From: an uncultured Microbulbifer sp.
Lineage (GTDB): Bacteria > Pseudomonadota > Gammaproteobacteria > Pseudomonadales > Cellvibrionaceae
Direction: 5' to 3'
Length of the DNA: 64,000 nt
NCBI RefSeq assembly: GCF_913055755.1
Contig: NZ_CAJXKH010000001.1
Location: 62,001-126,000, forward strand
Shown piece by piece: positions 26,526 through 35,281 of the stretch. Under the pieces are notes generated by a model. The model saw only the letters and a program-made list of their open reading frames with translations. It made no database searches and was not told the origin of the DNA. The position numbers and the translations under genes are program-made. Position 1 is the stretch's first letter, and each line of letters begins with the position of its first letter.

Positions 26526-26825
26526 ATGAACAAAGATATTTTTATTGCGGAAGTTTCGCGTCGATTCGAGCAGTTATTCAAACTTTCGAAGAACGGCTAT
26601 CGAACACCCGATGTCGAACGTCATCGTTTAGAGGGCTTTACCCAGGCGGGTATATTTCTGGGCATCACCGACCGACCAGAACTGGAAAGGATAATGGAGG
26701 ATGTCCACTTGAGAATTTTCGGAAAGACCATTGCCGAGCGAAAGGCCGAATCAATTAGCCCTTGGGTATTTGATGCAATCGACTACAGCGCCTACGAATA
26801 CCCAACATATGAAAGAAAAAAATAG
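26526..26825 (+). CDS. Hypothetical protein, 99 residues
   Basis: Not recognised. The protein is soluble, charged and probably helical (MNKDIFIAEVSRRFEQLF), with no signal peptide or membrane segment; the C-terminus is Tyr-rich (DYSAYEYPTYERKK). GGAAAGG lies upstream of the ATG. Codon and base use is visibly more AT-rich than in neighbouring genes, which may reflect recent acquisition. It opens a run of five plus-strand genes. Confidence 0.6.
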   Translation: MNKDIFIAEVSRRFEQLFKLSKNGYRTPDVERHRLEGFTQAGIFLGITDRPELERIMEDVHLRIFGKTIAERKAESISPWVFDAIDYSAYEYPTYERKK

Positions 26826-26864
26826 GCTGACAAACCACCAGTGATCAACTGACAGGAACTGCAA

Positions 26865-27455
26865 ATGAAAGCAGGCGACCCAGATGTACACGAATATGTA
26901 CATAACCTAAAATGCTGGAAGGATGAAACAGAAGCACTCCGGAAAATTTTACTGCGCTGCGGCATGCATGAATCCCTAAAATGGGGCAAGCCTTGCTACA
27001 CCTGGAGCGATAGCAATGTCGCCATACTGCAGGGGTTCAAAAACTCAGTCGCCCTTTTGTTTTTCAAGGGCGCACTGATGGAGGATCCGGACAACATCAT
27101 GGAAAAACCAGGCGCAAACTCTCAGGCTGGTCGACGAATCCCATTCACCGATCTGCACCAGATCACTGCACTGGAGCCCAGACTGGAGGAGTATATCCGC
27201 AACGCCATCAAGGTGGAGCAATCTGGGGAAAAGGTGGACTTCAAGCAGACCGAGGCCTATTCCGTGCCCGAAGAACTACGGGAAAGGTTCGAGCGGGATC
27301 CCGCCTTAAAGGCCGCGTTTGCAGCACTAACCCCCGGGCGCCAGCGGGGCTATCTACTGCACTTCTCCCAGGCAAAACAGCGCAAAACCCGGGAAGCCCG
27401 GATCGAAAAATACGCCGCACATATCCATAACGGTAAAGGCATTCACGACCGATAG
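26865..27455 (+). CDS. YdeI/OmpD-associated family protein with DUF1801 domain
   Basis: A 196-residue cytoplasmic protein. Residues about 10-125 match the DUF1801 pattern (HESLKWGKPCYTWSDSNVAILQGFKNSVALLFFKGAL). The C-terminus is the short helical OmdA-like motif seen in YdeI proteins (AALTPGRQRGYLLHFSQAKQ). E. coli-type YdeI proteins have been linked to stress and polymyxin tolerance, but the biochemical role is not known. AGGAA lies nine bases before ATG 26865. Confidence 0.82.
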   Translation: MKAGDPDVHEYVHNLKCWKDETEALRKILLRCGMHESLKWGKPCYTWSDSNVAILQGFKNSVALLFFKGALMEDPDNIMEKPGANSQAGRRIPFTDLHQITALEPRLEEYIRNAIKVEQSGEKVDFKQTEAYSVPEELRERFERDPALKAAFAALTPGRQRGYLLHFSQAKQRKTREARIEKYAAHIHNGKGIHDR

Positions 27456-27489
27456 CCCATTTTGATCTTGCAAAGGCAACACCTGATTT

Positions 27490-27828
27490 ATGCGCAGTTT
27501 CGAGCAGTTACTCGCCCTTCCGTGGATGACCCTATCAGTCTATTACAGCGTGCTCAGCGCGATTGCTTTTGCACTGTATTACTACGATAAATCCGCAGCC
27601 CGCAGGGGGAACCGGAGAATCCGGGAACGGACGCTGCATCTGTTCGCCCTGCTGGGCGGCTGGCCCGGGGCTCTGGCCGGGCGACGGCTACTGCGGCACA
27701 AAACCAGAAAGCAGCCGTTTAGATCTATATTCTGGCTCACTGTAATCGGTAATATCGCGCTTTTGGGTTGCTTGCTTCACTCGTCCGCAACAGGCTCACT
27801 CGCCAAACAGTTCCCGCTTCATTTTTAA
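27490..27828 (+). CDS. DUF1294 small membrane protein
   Basis: A 112-residue inner-membrane protein with hydrophobic segments near residues 12-30, 48-60 and 78-97. The family motif is visible: YYYDKSAARRGNRRIRERTLH followed by LLGGWPGALAG and HKTRKQPFR (read in pieces). Function of the family is unknown; it is often fused to cold-shock domains, which are absent here. Confidence 0.82.
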   Translation: MRSFEQLLALPWMTLSVYYSVLSAIAFALYYYDKSAARRGNRRIRERTLHLFALLGGWPGALAGRRLLRHKTRKQPFRSIFWLTVIGNIALLGCLLHSSATGSLAKQFPLHF

Positions 27829-27852
27829 AGCTCCGTTTTATAGAGAAATAGC

Positions 27853-28317
27853 ATGGATGTACAAATCGTCACATTCCCGGAAACCAGAGTAGCGGTGCTC
27901 GAGCACCTCGGGCCACCGGAACACGAACACCAGTCAATCATGCGCCTGGTGGCCTGGCGCAGGGCCAACCAGCTGCCGCCATCACCGCAACACCGGAGCT
28001 ACGGTCTGCACTACAACGATCCATTCTCAGTGCCCCCGGAAGAATACCGGCTGGACCTGTGTGTATCGTTTGACGGAGAGGTAGCGCCCAATGAATTTGG
28101 CGTGATTGGCAAGACCATCCCGGAATTGCGTTGCGCGCGCGCCCGCCACCTGGGATCACGACACCGGGTAACCGCGGCGGACCACCTTTACAGCGTGTGG
28201 CTGCCGCGCAGTGGTGAACAGATGGCGGACTACCCGATCATTTTTCACTATGTCAACGTAGGCCCGGATATCAAAGAGCCCGACATGATTACCGACGTAT
28301 ATCTTCCGCTGGCCTGA
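27853..28317 (+). CDS. GyrI-like effector-binding domain protein
   Basis: A 154-residue stand-alone GyrI-like/AraC-effector-binding domain. It starts with the typical strand (VQIVTFPETRVAVLEHLGP) and keeps the family's pattern of YGLHYNDP, YRLDLCVSF and a C-terminal segment DVYLPL. Such domains bind small hydrophobic or cationic ligands, and E. coli SbmC/GyrI protects DNA gyrase. No DNA-binding domain is present. Its stop is followed by the next gene two bases later, so the two are translationally coupled. Confidence 0.83.
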   Translation: MDVQIVTFPETRVAVLEHLGPPEHEHQSIMRLVAWRRANQLPPSPQHRSYGLHYNDPFSVPPEEYRLDLCVSFDGEVAPNEFGVIGKTIPELRCARARHLGSRHRVTAADHLYSVWLPRSGEQMADYPIIFHYVNVGPDIKEPDMITDVYLPLA

Positions 28318-28319
28318 AT

Positions 28320-28703
28320 ATGCTGAAATCCATTCACCACGCCGCCATCATCTGCTCTGACTATGTGCGCTCGAAATATTTCTATACCCAGATTCTTGGG
28401 CTTAAAGTAATTGCGGAAAACTACCGCGCCGCGCGGGATTCCTGGAAGCTGGACCTGCAACTGCCGGACGGAAGTCAGGTGGAATTGTTTTCCTTCCCCG
28501 ATGCGCCGGCGCGACCGAGCTATCCGGAGGCTCAGGGCCTGCGTCACCTGGCGTTTGCGGTGGACTCGGTGGTGACCTGCAAGAATGCACTGGAGGCGCA
28601 GGGAGTGGAGGTCGAGCCGGTAAGGGTGGATGAATACACCGGCAGCCGCTTTACCTTTTTCAGCGATCCGGACGGGTTGCCACTGGAACTCTACGAAATC
28701 TAG
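28320..28703 (+). CDS. VOC (glyoxalase/dioxygenase superfamily) protein, YaeR/GloA2 type
   Basis: A 127-residue vicinal-oxygen-chelate protein. It begins MLKSIHHAAIICSDYVRSK, with the metal-binding His in HHAAI. The second half has LRHLAFAV (His) and ends DPDGLPLELYEI (Glu), the usual three ligands. Close relatives are annotated GloA2/YaeR and are small metal-dependent enzymes of unknown substrate. The ATG is two bases past the stop of the GyrI-like gene. Confidence 0.87.
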   Translation: MLKSIHHAAIICSDYVRSKYFYTQILGLKVIAENYRAARDSWKLDLQLPDGSQVELFSFPDAPARPSYPEAQGLRHLAFAVDSVVTCKNALEAQGVEVEPVRVDEYTGSRFTFFSDPDGLPLELYEI

Positions 28704-28716
28704 TTTTTTTATGAAT

Positions 28717-28739
28717 AAAAAAGGGGAGCAATGCTCCCC
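28717..28739 (-). terminator. Rho-independent terminator after the HEYTH peptidase gene
   Basis: GGGGAGC (28723-28729) pairs with GCTCCCC (28733-28739), loop AAT. On the minus strand it is followed by TTTTTT (plus-strand A 28717-28722). It ends the peptidase transcript and may also help stop the convergent VOC gene. Confidence 0.85.
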
Positions 28740-28773
28740 GTATCAACTGTTGGTCTGCGCCGAAGCGCGACCT

Positions 28774-30366
28774 TCAAGGTGCCGAGATGACGGCACCTCC
28801 CTTGGCGGTTCCTTTTTCAGCATCTTTTGCTGCTGCGCGCTTGCTTGCGGCTTTGCTGCCGGCCTCGGCCTTCTTGTTCGGGCTCAGCTCCGCGAGCATC
28901 ATCTTCATCTGGTTGTACTCGGCTTCATTGGTCATCTCCAGCATCAGCGGCTGGGCAACCTCGGCAAAGTAGTCCGCATCCTTCTGGTTATACAGTTCCT
29001 GTGCCATCCACTGGGCGATGTGCTGCTCCCGGGGGGCGCGCAGGTAAGCCTGCTCCAGCATGTCGGTGTACTGCTTTTTCGGGTATCCGAGCATCTCCAG
29101 GGTGATCGCCAGACCGTACCAGTGCATCGCCTGGTCCGACTGGTTGTTAACCAGGTACACAAACTGGTCGCGGGCCTGCTTCAGCATGGTCTTGTTGCGG
29201 TCTTCACCAAAGGTGTTGATCTGGCGGTTCAGCCACAACCAGGCCTGGGCCTTGCGGTACCAGTTATTGTTGCGATCAGACGGTGCTACCTGGGCCAGCA
29301 GGTGCGCGGCGCCATCAAAGTCACCAATGCGGGTCGCAGCGTCTGCGCGTACCGCCATCAGCTTCGGAGAATAAAGACCCTCCTCGTCCGCATACTTCAT
29401 CAGCGGTTCCAGGCTTTCCATGTTGTAGCCGGACTTCACCACGAACTGGGCCAGCTCCAGTACTGCCCGCTTTTCGGACAGCGCTGTCATTTTCGGGCGA
29501 ACGGGCTTGAAGCTAGCGGGTACTTTACCGCGGGCCATTTTGAAGCTGCCGTTCTGGAACTGGGCGTTGTACTCGGTCTCGATTTCCTCAATCGACATAC
29601 CCAGGTTTTTCACCAGTGCCTTCACCGGGTCGGCACCGTCGTTGTAGTCCTTGATGAAACCCTTGAATTCCTCGGCCTTGCCACTCTGCATGATGATCCA
29701 GTGGGCCAGCATCCAGCCACTGGCATAAACGCGACCTTTCTCTTCATCCGGCGTGTTGTAAGCGGTAGCGGTCAGCAACTGCTGCAGCGGCATCGGGCTG
29801 GTATACAGCAGGGTCATGGCGCGCTCGCCGGGGATCGCGCCGATCTCGTAGGAGTCGCCGGGACCAAAGGTCATGGTGGACATGAACTCGGCAAACCCTT
29901 CGCTGTACCAGTAGGGGTAATGCGTGGTGGTACCGTTGTAGCTCAGGAAGTGCGTGTACTCGTGAAACAGGAATTCACGGGCTTCCAGCTGGCGCTCGCC
30001 GGTGCGACCATCCAGGTTCACTAGGGCGTAACTGCCCTCGGCGGTGGTATCAAACAGACCGTTGGTCATTTCGGACAGGTCCTCACCCACCAGGCCGGCG
30101 TAGCTTTTGCGGTCCGCAGCGGCGTAGATGGTCAGCTTGGCGCCATCGTCCTTGGCGCCGAGCAGGCTCAGGGCCACCGCGCGATAGCGTTCCAGATCCC
30201 GCGCCAGACTGCGCACGGCCTGCGGGTCACCATTGGTGATAATCTGAAAGTTAGCGCTGTCAATTTGATGCCAGGTGTCTTTGGCCAGATTGTCGGCCAT
30301 GGCACCACTGGTAAACAGCAGCGCACTGGAAATTATGACTATGGAAGCGATGAATCGTGAAAACAT
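28774..30366 (-). CDS. Secreted gluzincin-type metallopeptidase (HEYTH motif)
   Basis: A 530-residue exported protein. The signal peptide (IIISSALLFTSGAMA, read as IVIISSALLFTSGAMA) is followed by a peptidase-MA-like domain. The zinc motif is His135-Glu136-Tyr-Thr-His139 and a downstream glutamate (SEGFAEF, about 156-160) is the likely third ligand. The C-terminal half is helical and TPR-like (AATRIGDFDGAAHLLAQVA). The start is ATG 30366, with AGGTGG ten bases upstream, just before the signal peptide; the longest frame begins 11 codons earlier. Substrate unknown. It is divergent from an M1 aminopeptidase lipoprotein. Confidence 0.82.
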   Translation of the reverse strand: MFSRFIASIVIISSALLFTSGAMADNLAKDTWHQIDSANFQIITNGDPQAVRSLARDLERYRAVALSLLGAKDDGAKLTIYAAADRKSYAGLVGEDLSEMTNGLFDTTAEGSYALVNLDGRTGERQLEAREFLFHEYTHFLSYNGTTTHYPYWYSEGFAEFMSTMTFGPGDSYEIGAIPGERAMTLLYTSPMPLQQLLTATAYNTPDEEKGRVYASGWMLAHWIIMQSGKAEEFKGFIKDYNDGADPVKALVKNLGMSIEEIETEYNAQFQNGSFKMARGKVPASFKPVRPKMTALSEKRAVLELAQFVVKSGYNMESLEPLMKYADEEGLYSPKLMAVRADAATRIGDFDGAAHLLAQVAPSDRNNNWYRKAQAWLWLNRQINTFGEDRNKTMLKQARDQFVYLVNNQSDQAMHWYGLAITLEMLGYPKKQYTDMLEQAYLRAPREQHIAQWMAQELYNQKDADYFAEVAQPLMLEMTNEAEYNQMKMMLAELSPNKKAEAGSKAASKRAAAKDAEKGTAKGGAVISAP

Positions 30367-30722
30367 ATTCTGGCCACCTGGATTGCGTACTCGAAACAAC
30401 TGTTGTTTTTTTGAACAACATTGCGCGAGTTGTCACCTTACCCGTTTTTGCTGGCTAAAAAAAGAACAATTCAACGCCAGAACTCCGTATTCAGTCCGAT
30501 TGCCGGGACCGAGTGGTCACTTTCGCCAGTGGCTGACTAGCAAGTCCGCGGCCCAGCCCCTTCCCAGGGCACGGCCCCACGCGACCGGCAGCCAACCCAG
30601 GCGCCAAACTCCACCCAACGCACACCCACCGCACTCTGTCCTATCCCCCTGCAGATGTCGGGGTACAAACCGCTACAATTGGAAAACCTTTGCCCAAAAA
30701 ATTTCCAACAATTTCTAACCTT
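30367..30722. other. 356-base divergent intergenic region
   Basis: No gene is seen. Near the left end, AAACAAC-T-GTTGTTT (30394-30408) is a perfect 15-bp palindrome with an extra AACAAC half-site at 30414-30419; it lies about 30-50 bases upstream of the HEYTH peptidase start and could be an operator. The rest is C-rich with no clear structure. Confidence 0.5.
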
Positions 30723-33473
30723 ATGCGACAGATTGCCCTCACCACGCTTCTCGCCGGACTCATTCTCCTCGGCGGCTGCGACAACTCCCCAAAAACCACA
30801 CCGGACACCGACAAGCCAGCGGCGGAAGAAAGCGCCAAAGCCGTCCCGCAGCCGGCAGCGGAACCCGCGCCGGCAGAGGCCGCAGATGCCCCCGCGGGCA
30901 AATTGCCCGACGGCGTGCGCCCAACTGCCTACCGGCTCGACCTCAACCTGGACCCGCGCAAGGATCGCTTCGGCGGCCAGGTGGAAATCGACATCGAACT
31001 GGACAAAGCCGCAGACCATATCTGGATGCACGGCAACAACATCGACGTCACCGAAATCCAAGCCCTGGTCCCGGGGCAGGACGCCCCGGTATCTGCCAGC
31101 TACCGCCAGCTGCTCGACAGCGGCGTGGTGCGGGTAGATTTCGCCGAGGGCGTACCCGCAGGCAAAATCACCCTGCGCATCCAGTACAACGCCCCCTTCG
31201 ACAAGAACCTCGCCGGCCTGTTCAAGGTCGAGGAGAAAGGCGATGCATACGCGCTGGCCAAATCCGAGTCGATCCAGGCCCGTCGCTTCCTGCCCGGTTT
31301 CGATGAGCCGGGATTGAAGGCCACCTACGACATCAGCCTGACCATTCCCAAGGGCTACAAGGCCATCGGCAACGCGCCGGAAGCCAGCCGCAGCGATGCC
31401 GGCGAAGGCATGGAAAAGGTCACTTTCGAGCAGACCCGCCCCATGCCCACCTATCTGCTGTCGCTGGCGGTAGGCCCGTTCGACGTGGTGGAGCGCCCGG
31501 CGATTCCCGCCAACGAGTACCGCAAGCAGGCACTGCCCCTGCGCGGCTTCGCGCGCAAGGGCCGCGGCAAGGACCTTAAGTACATCCTCGACGTCACGCC
31601 CGAGATGCTGCGCATCTACGAGGAACAACTGCAGCGGCCCTATCCGTTCAAGAAACTGGATATCGTCGCCGCACCCCAGTGGCCCAGTGGCGCCACCGAG
31701 CTCTCTGCTGCCATTACCTACCGCGAACAGCGCATCCTGGTAGAGGGCGACGAGCCGGCTCCCGGCCTGCGCCTGGCCCTGCTGGGTGTGCATGCCCACG
31801 AGATCGCCCATATGTGGTTCGGCAACCTGGTGACCCCGCCGTGGTGGGACGACCTGTGGCTGAAAGAGGGCTTTGCCACCTGGGGTACCCCGCTGGTACT
31901 GACCCTGATGGAACCGGACGGCGGCCACGACCTGAATGCCGCGGTGCGTGCCATCAGCGCCATGAAGCTCGATTCGCTGGCCAGCACCCGCGCCATTCGC
32001 GAGCCGATCGATGACAACAATGATATCCGCAACGCCTACGATGCCATCACCTACGCCAAGAGCCTGGGCGTTATCCACATGGTGGACGAGTACTTCGGCG
32101 CAGACACCTTCCGCCCGGCGCTGGGTCGCTATATCGAAACTTTTGCCGATGGCGTGGCGAACTCCCCCGACTTCTACAAGGTGATCGGCGAGGAAACCAA
32201 CAGCCCGCAGCTCACCGACACCTTCCGCACCTTTGTGGAACAGAAGGGTGTGCCACTGCTGCAACTGACCCTGGACTGCAACACCAAGGGTGCCGCCAAG
32301 GTGCATGTCAAGCAGCAGCGCTACAAGCCACTGGGCTCTCCGATTGCCGGCACCGGCAGCACCTGGAGCATTCCGTTTTGCCTGCGCAGCAGCTCCGGCG
32401 ATGCCCAATGTGAATTCCTGACCGAACAGCAACAGGTTGTGGATATCTCTGGTGGCCAGTGCCCGCAGTGGATACTGCCCAACGTCAACGGCAGCGGCTA
32501 TTACCGCTTTGCTATGGACGAGAAGATCTGGGCAGCACTACTGGAGCGGTTCGACACCCTGAAACCCACCGAACAGTTGGCAGTGATCGACAGCGCCTTT
32601 GCCGGCTTCGAAGCGGGCCAGTTGCAACCGCAAACTCTGATCGCCGTGATCGAGAAATCCGCTGGCTCCGACAAGCGCCAGGTGGTGGCGGCACCTCTTG
32701 GCTACCTCGCCAAATATGCCGACCACTACGTGGGCACTGAACAGGCGGATAACTGGCAGGCCTTCCTGAAGAAGCTGTACGGGAAAAAGGCACAGCAACT
32801 GGCGTCCAACAGCGATAACGAAAGCAAGCTCCTGTACAGCCAGCTGCTGGGATTCCTCGCGCTGGAAGCGAAGGACGCGGACACCCGCGAAATGTTGCTG
32901 GCAAAGGCGCTGGCGTTTACCGGTTTCGGTCAGCAGAAGGATGCCAAAGCCCTGAACTCGGACCTGTACGAGAGCGCCCTGACCGTCGCCGTGCAGGATT
33001 CCGGCAAGGATTTCGTCAATCACCTGATCCAGGTGCGCAGCGAAATGGACGACCCGCTATTTGACAACGCCAGTGCCGAAGCGCTGGGCCGGGTTACCGA
33101 CCCGGCACTGCTGGATACCATTCACACCCTCGCTCTCAGCGAAGACATGGGGGCGCGGGAAGCCTTTGGCCTGATCCGCAACGCCATGGCAGAACCGGCG
33201 CTGCAGGCGCAAAACTGGAACTGGCTGCGCAGCAACTTCCCGGCAGTGGTAAACAAAATCCCGGAGCAGTGGCGACGCAACACACCGCGCTTTGCCGCCA
33301 GTTTCTGCGACCGGGAATCCCTGAAAGGGGTACAGGCGCTGTTCGCCAGTGACAGCAAACTGGTGCCCGGTTACGAGCGCGCCATGGCGCAGACCGAGGA
33401 AAGCATCAGTTTGTGTATGGCATTGAAAGAAAAAGGAACAGAACTGCTCAATACTATTGCTGGCAGCAATTAA
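30723..33473 (+). CDS. M1 family aminopeptidase lipoprotein
   Basis: A 916-residue envelope aminopeptidase. A lipoprotein signal (LAGLILLGGC) is followed by a Pro/Ala/Glu-rich linker to about residue 65, then the M1 fold. The zinc site is His359-Glu360-x-x-His363 with Glu382 (WLKEGFATW). The exopeptidase loop, usually GAMEN, reads Gly323-Ala-Thr-Glu326-Leu, keeping the glutamate that binds the free N-terminus but not the flanking residues. The longest frame starts with a TTG at 30690; ATG 30723 starts the lipoprotein signal. It is likely to trim imported peptides in the periplasm. Confidence 0.88.
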   Translation: MRQIALTTLLAGLILLGGCDNSPKTTPDTDKPAAEESAKAVPQPAAEPAPAEAADAPAGKLPDGVRPTAYRLDLNLDPRKDRFGGQVEIDIELDKAADHIWMHGNNIDVTEIQALVPGQDAPVSASYRQLLDSGVVRVDFAEGVPAGKITLRIQYNAPFDKNLAGLFKVEEKGDAYALAKSESIQARRFLPGFDEPGLKATYDISLTIPKGYKAIGNAPEASRSDAGEGMEKVTFEQTRPMPTYLLSLAVGPFDVVERPAIPANEYRKQALPLRGFARKGRGKDLKYILDVTPEMLRIYEEQLQRPYPFKKLDIVAAPQWPSGATELSAAITYREQRILVEGDEPAPGLRLALLGVHAHEIAHMWFGNLVTPPWWDDLWLKEGFATWGTPLVLTLMEPDGGHDLNAAVRAISAMKLDSLASTRAIREPIDDNNDIRNAYDAITYAKSLGVIHMVDEYFGADTFRPALGRYIETFADGVANSPDFYKVIGEETNSPQLTDTFRTFVEQKGVPLLQLTLDCNTKGAAKVHVKQQRYKPLGSPIAGTGSTWSIPFCLRSSSGDAQCEFLTEQQQVVDISGGQCPQWILPNVNGSGYYRFAMDEKIWAALLERFDTLKPTEQLAVIDSAFAGFEAGQLQPQTLIAVIEKSAGSDKRQVVAAPLGYLAKYADHYVGTEQADNWQAFLKKLYGKKAQQLASNSDNESKLLYSQLLGFLALEAKDADTREMLLAKALAFTGFGQQKDAKALNSDLYESALTVAVQDSGKDFVNHLIQVRSEMDDPLFDNASAEALGRVTDPALLDTIHTLALSEDMGAREAFGLIRNAMAEPALQAQNWNWLRSNFPAVVNKIPEQWRRNTPRFAASFCDRESLKGVQALFASDSKLVPGYERAMAQTEESISLCMALKEKGTELLNTIAGSN

Positions 33474-33492
33474 ACGCCCCATTCCGGGCAAG

Positions 33493-33528
33493 AAAAAGGG
33501 GCAGCCGTATCTGGCTGCCCCTTTTTTT
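33493..33528. terminator. Bidirectional terminator between M1 aminopeptidase and TPR-sulfotransferase genes
   Basis: AAAAAGGGGCAGCC pairs with GGCTGCCCCTTTTT around the loop GTATCT. The A-run on one side and T-run on the other let it work for both convergent genes. Confidence 0.9.
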
Positions 33529-33539
33529 ATTCCGCTACA

Positions 33540-35192
33540 TCAAGCGGGCTCGAACAGCCCCGCCGCATCCAGTACATCCACCATCGGCTGCAATTCCGCG
33601 CGATAATGCTTCCACTTTTCCAGAGATGATCGGTAGACCGGTTGGCGCACCTGCGCAGCACTGGCGGTAGCAGTTCCCTGTCCGCGGCCGTAATAGGTAT
33701 CCTGAATTGCATCATCCCAAGATAGTGCGCATTGCCGAAAAATACGCCGACCAGCCGCGGGGAGATCACTGACCAGTTGCTCATAATCGAGTTCAATAAT
33801 GCGGTCCGGCACGACTTGACACCAGTGCGCCATCAACTCGCGATAACCGCAGTAATACCTGGCAAGCTCCTTCTGCCGATATGAAAATGGATATGCGCTC
33901 TTGAAAAGAGTCTTGTAGATCGCATAACAGGTATCCATCGGATCACGTTGCAGATGGATAATTTTGGCCGCTGGCAGGGCCCTTGCAATCCAGCCGAGAT
34001 AGAGGAAATTCATCGGGTTCTTGTCAATTATTCGCTGCCCCCCAAGCAGCTGCGCCCTTGCATGCATCTGCTTTTCGTATGCCACTCCCACCCGATTGAT
34101 ATCAATCGTTTCTCCAGCACTGAGGATTACATTTTCATCTTGTGCATTTCCACTTTCAGCCGCCACCTGTAAAAGCAAGCGCGCAAAGGTGTCTGGCTCA
34201 CCGGCAGAGACCACTCCGGGGGCGGCACACAGAATCCGGTCGAGAAGTGTCGACCCCGTGCGCGGCATTCCGAGTATGAAAATAATATTCTTCCCCCGGT
34301 CATGTGGCACCTCGGGCGCTGACAGGAAGTCCGCAGCAAAATTCCCGGAAATGGCCGACATGGTATCCAGATCACGGGCGACATCGTATTCAATATGCTT
34401 CCGCCGTACCTCGCTGCCGCTCTGCAGTACACTGAAGCTGCGCGAATAATCCCCCAGGTCTTCCAGCTCTTTTGCCAGTGCGAAATTCAGCTGGATCGCT
34501 GCGAAGTCAGGCTTGTTGTCATCCATCAACTGCGCCTCCAGTTGGCGCACATGGTTTCTATCTGTGGACTGCCTCCGCAGTTCTGAGCGATTTTTATAGG
34601 CCTCCCAGTCCTGAGGGTTCAACTGGATCGCGCGATCGTACAGCGCCTCCGCGCGCTCCAGGTTTCCCATTGCACGGTTGGCCGCAGCACAGTTAAACAG
34701 GTTTTCCGCGCTATTCGGTTCTCGCAACAGGACCGCCTCGTAGATTTCGAGGGCAGTTTCATGTGACTCACACAGGGTATGCAGGTAACCCAGCTGACCG
34801 AGAGTGGACGTTTTGATTTTCGCAAGCGCAGCGAACTCGGTAGAGCGCAGGGTCTGCAGGGCGCTTGCCAGGTCTCCCTCGCGGAAATAGCTGGTAGCAA
34901 AATGCAGCTTAACTGGCAGGCGCTTATCCGGCTGCTCGGATGACAGTTGCAGTGCCTGTCGCAATTGTGCGCGCGCCGCCTGATGCATGCCGCGCTGAAT
35001 CAGGATGTCGGCCAGAAGGCGCCTTCCGCTGATATAGGATGGCGCCAAGTCCAGCACGGCCTCTGCCCAGCGCTGAGCATCGGACAGGTTCCCGCGCAAA
35101 AAATACTTTCTCGCTGCAGCAAACGCCTTTCTCGCGTCCGCGCCCGGTTCGGTTGCGGTCGAATAGTGGTTGTTACCAGACATAACACTCAT
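33540..35192 (-). CDS. TPR-containing sulfotransferase
   Basis: A 550-residue soluble protein. Residues about 20-235 are tetratricopeptide repeats (YFLRGNLSDAQRWAEAVLDL, AEALYDRAIQLNPQDWEAYK). Residues about 300-540 are a PAPS-dependent sulfotransferase domain with the 5'-phosphosulfate loop GMPRTGSTLLDRIL and the 3'-phosphate segment HLQRDPMDTCYAIY. It would move a sulfuryl group to an unknown acceptor. It lies downstream of a TonB receptor on the same strand, a pairing common in marine and sphingomonad genomes, but a terminator separates them. ATG 35192 or 35183 could be the start. Base use is more AT-rich than most neighbours. Confidence 0.85.
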   Translation of the reverse strand: MSVMSGNNHYSTATEPGADARKAFAAARKYFLRGNLSDAQRWAEAVLDLAPSYISGRRLLADILIQRGMHQAARAQLRQALQLSSEQPDKRLPVKLHFATSYFREGDLASALQTLRSTEFAALAKIKTSTLGQLGYLHTLCESHETALEIYEAVLLREPNSAENLFNCAAANRAMGNLERAEALYDRAIQLNPQDWEAYKNRSELRRQSTDRNHVRQLEAQLMDDNKPDFAAIQLNFALAKELEDLGDYSRSFSVLQSGSEVRRKHIEYDVARDLDTMSAISGNFAADFLSAPEVPHDRGKNIIFILGMPRTGSTLLDRILCAAPGVVSAGEPDTFARLLLQVAAESGNAQDENVILSAGETIDINRVGVAYEKQMHARAQLLGGQRIIDKNPMNFLYLGWIARALPAAKIIHLQRDPMDTCYAIYKTLFKSAYPFSYRQKELARYYCGYRELMAHWCQVVPDRIIELDYEQLVSDLPAAGRRIFRQCALSWDDAIQDTYYGRGQGTATASAAQVRQPVYRSSLEKWKHYRAELQPMVDVLDAAGLFEPA

Positions 35193-35225
35193 CTTTTTCT
35201 TTTAGTCTACCCGAATATCTCCCAT

Positions 35226-35250
35226 AAAAAAGCCGGCCCAGAGACCGGCT
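35226..35250 (-). terminator. Terminator between TonB receptor and sulfotransferase genes
   Basis: AGCCGG (35231-35236) pairs with CCGGCT (35245-35250). On the minus strand the stem is followed by TTTTTT (plus-strand A 35225-35230). It lies about 32 bases past the receptor stop, so the sulfotransferase depends on readthrough or its own promoter. Confidence 0.7.
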
Positions 35251-35281
35251 GAATACCACTTAGGTGAAGCAACAATGGGAA

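Noticed and set aside
30537-32432. 631-residue open frame on the minus strand
   Set aside because: Antisense to the M1 aminopeptidase, which carries an intact HExxH motif.
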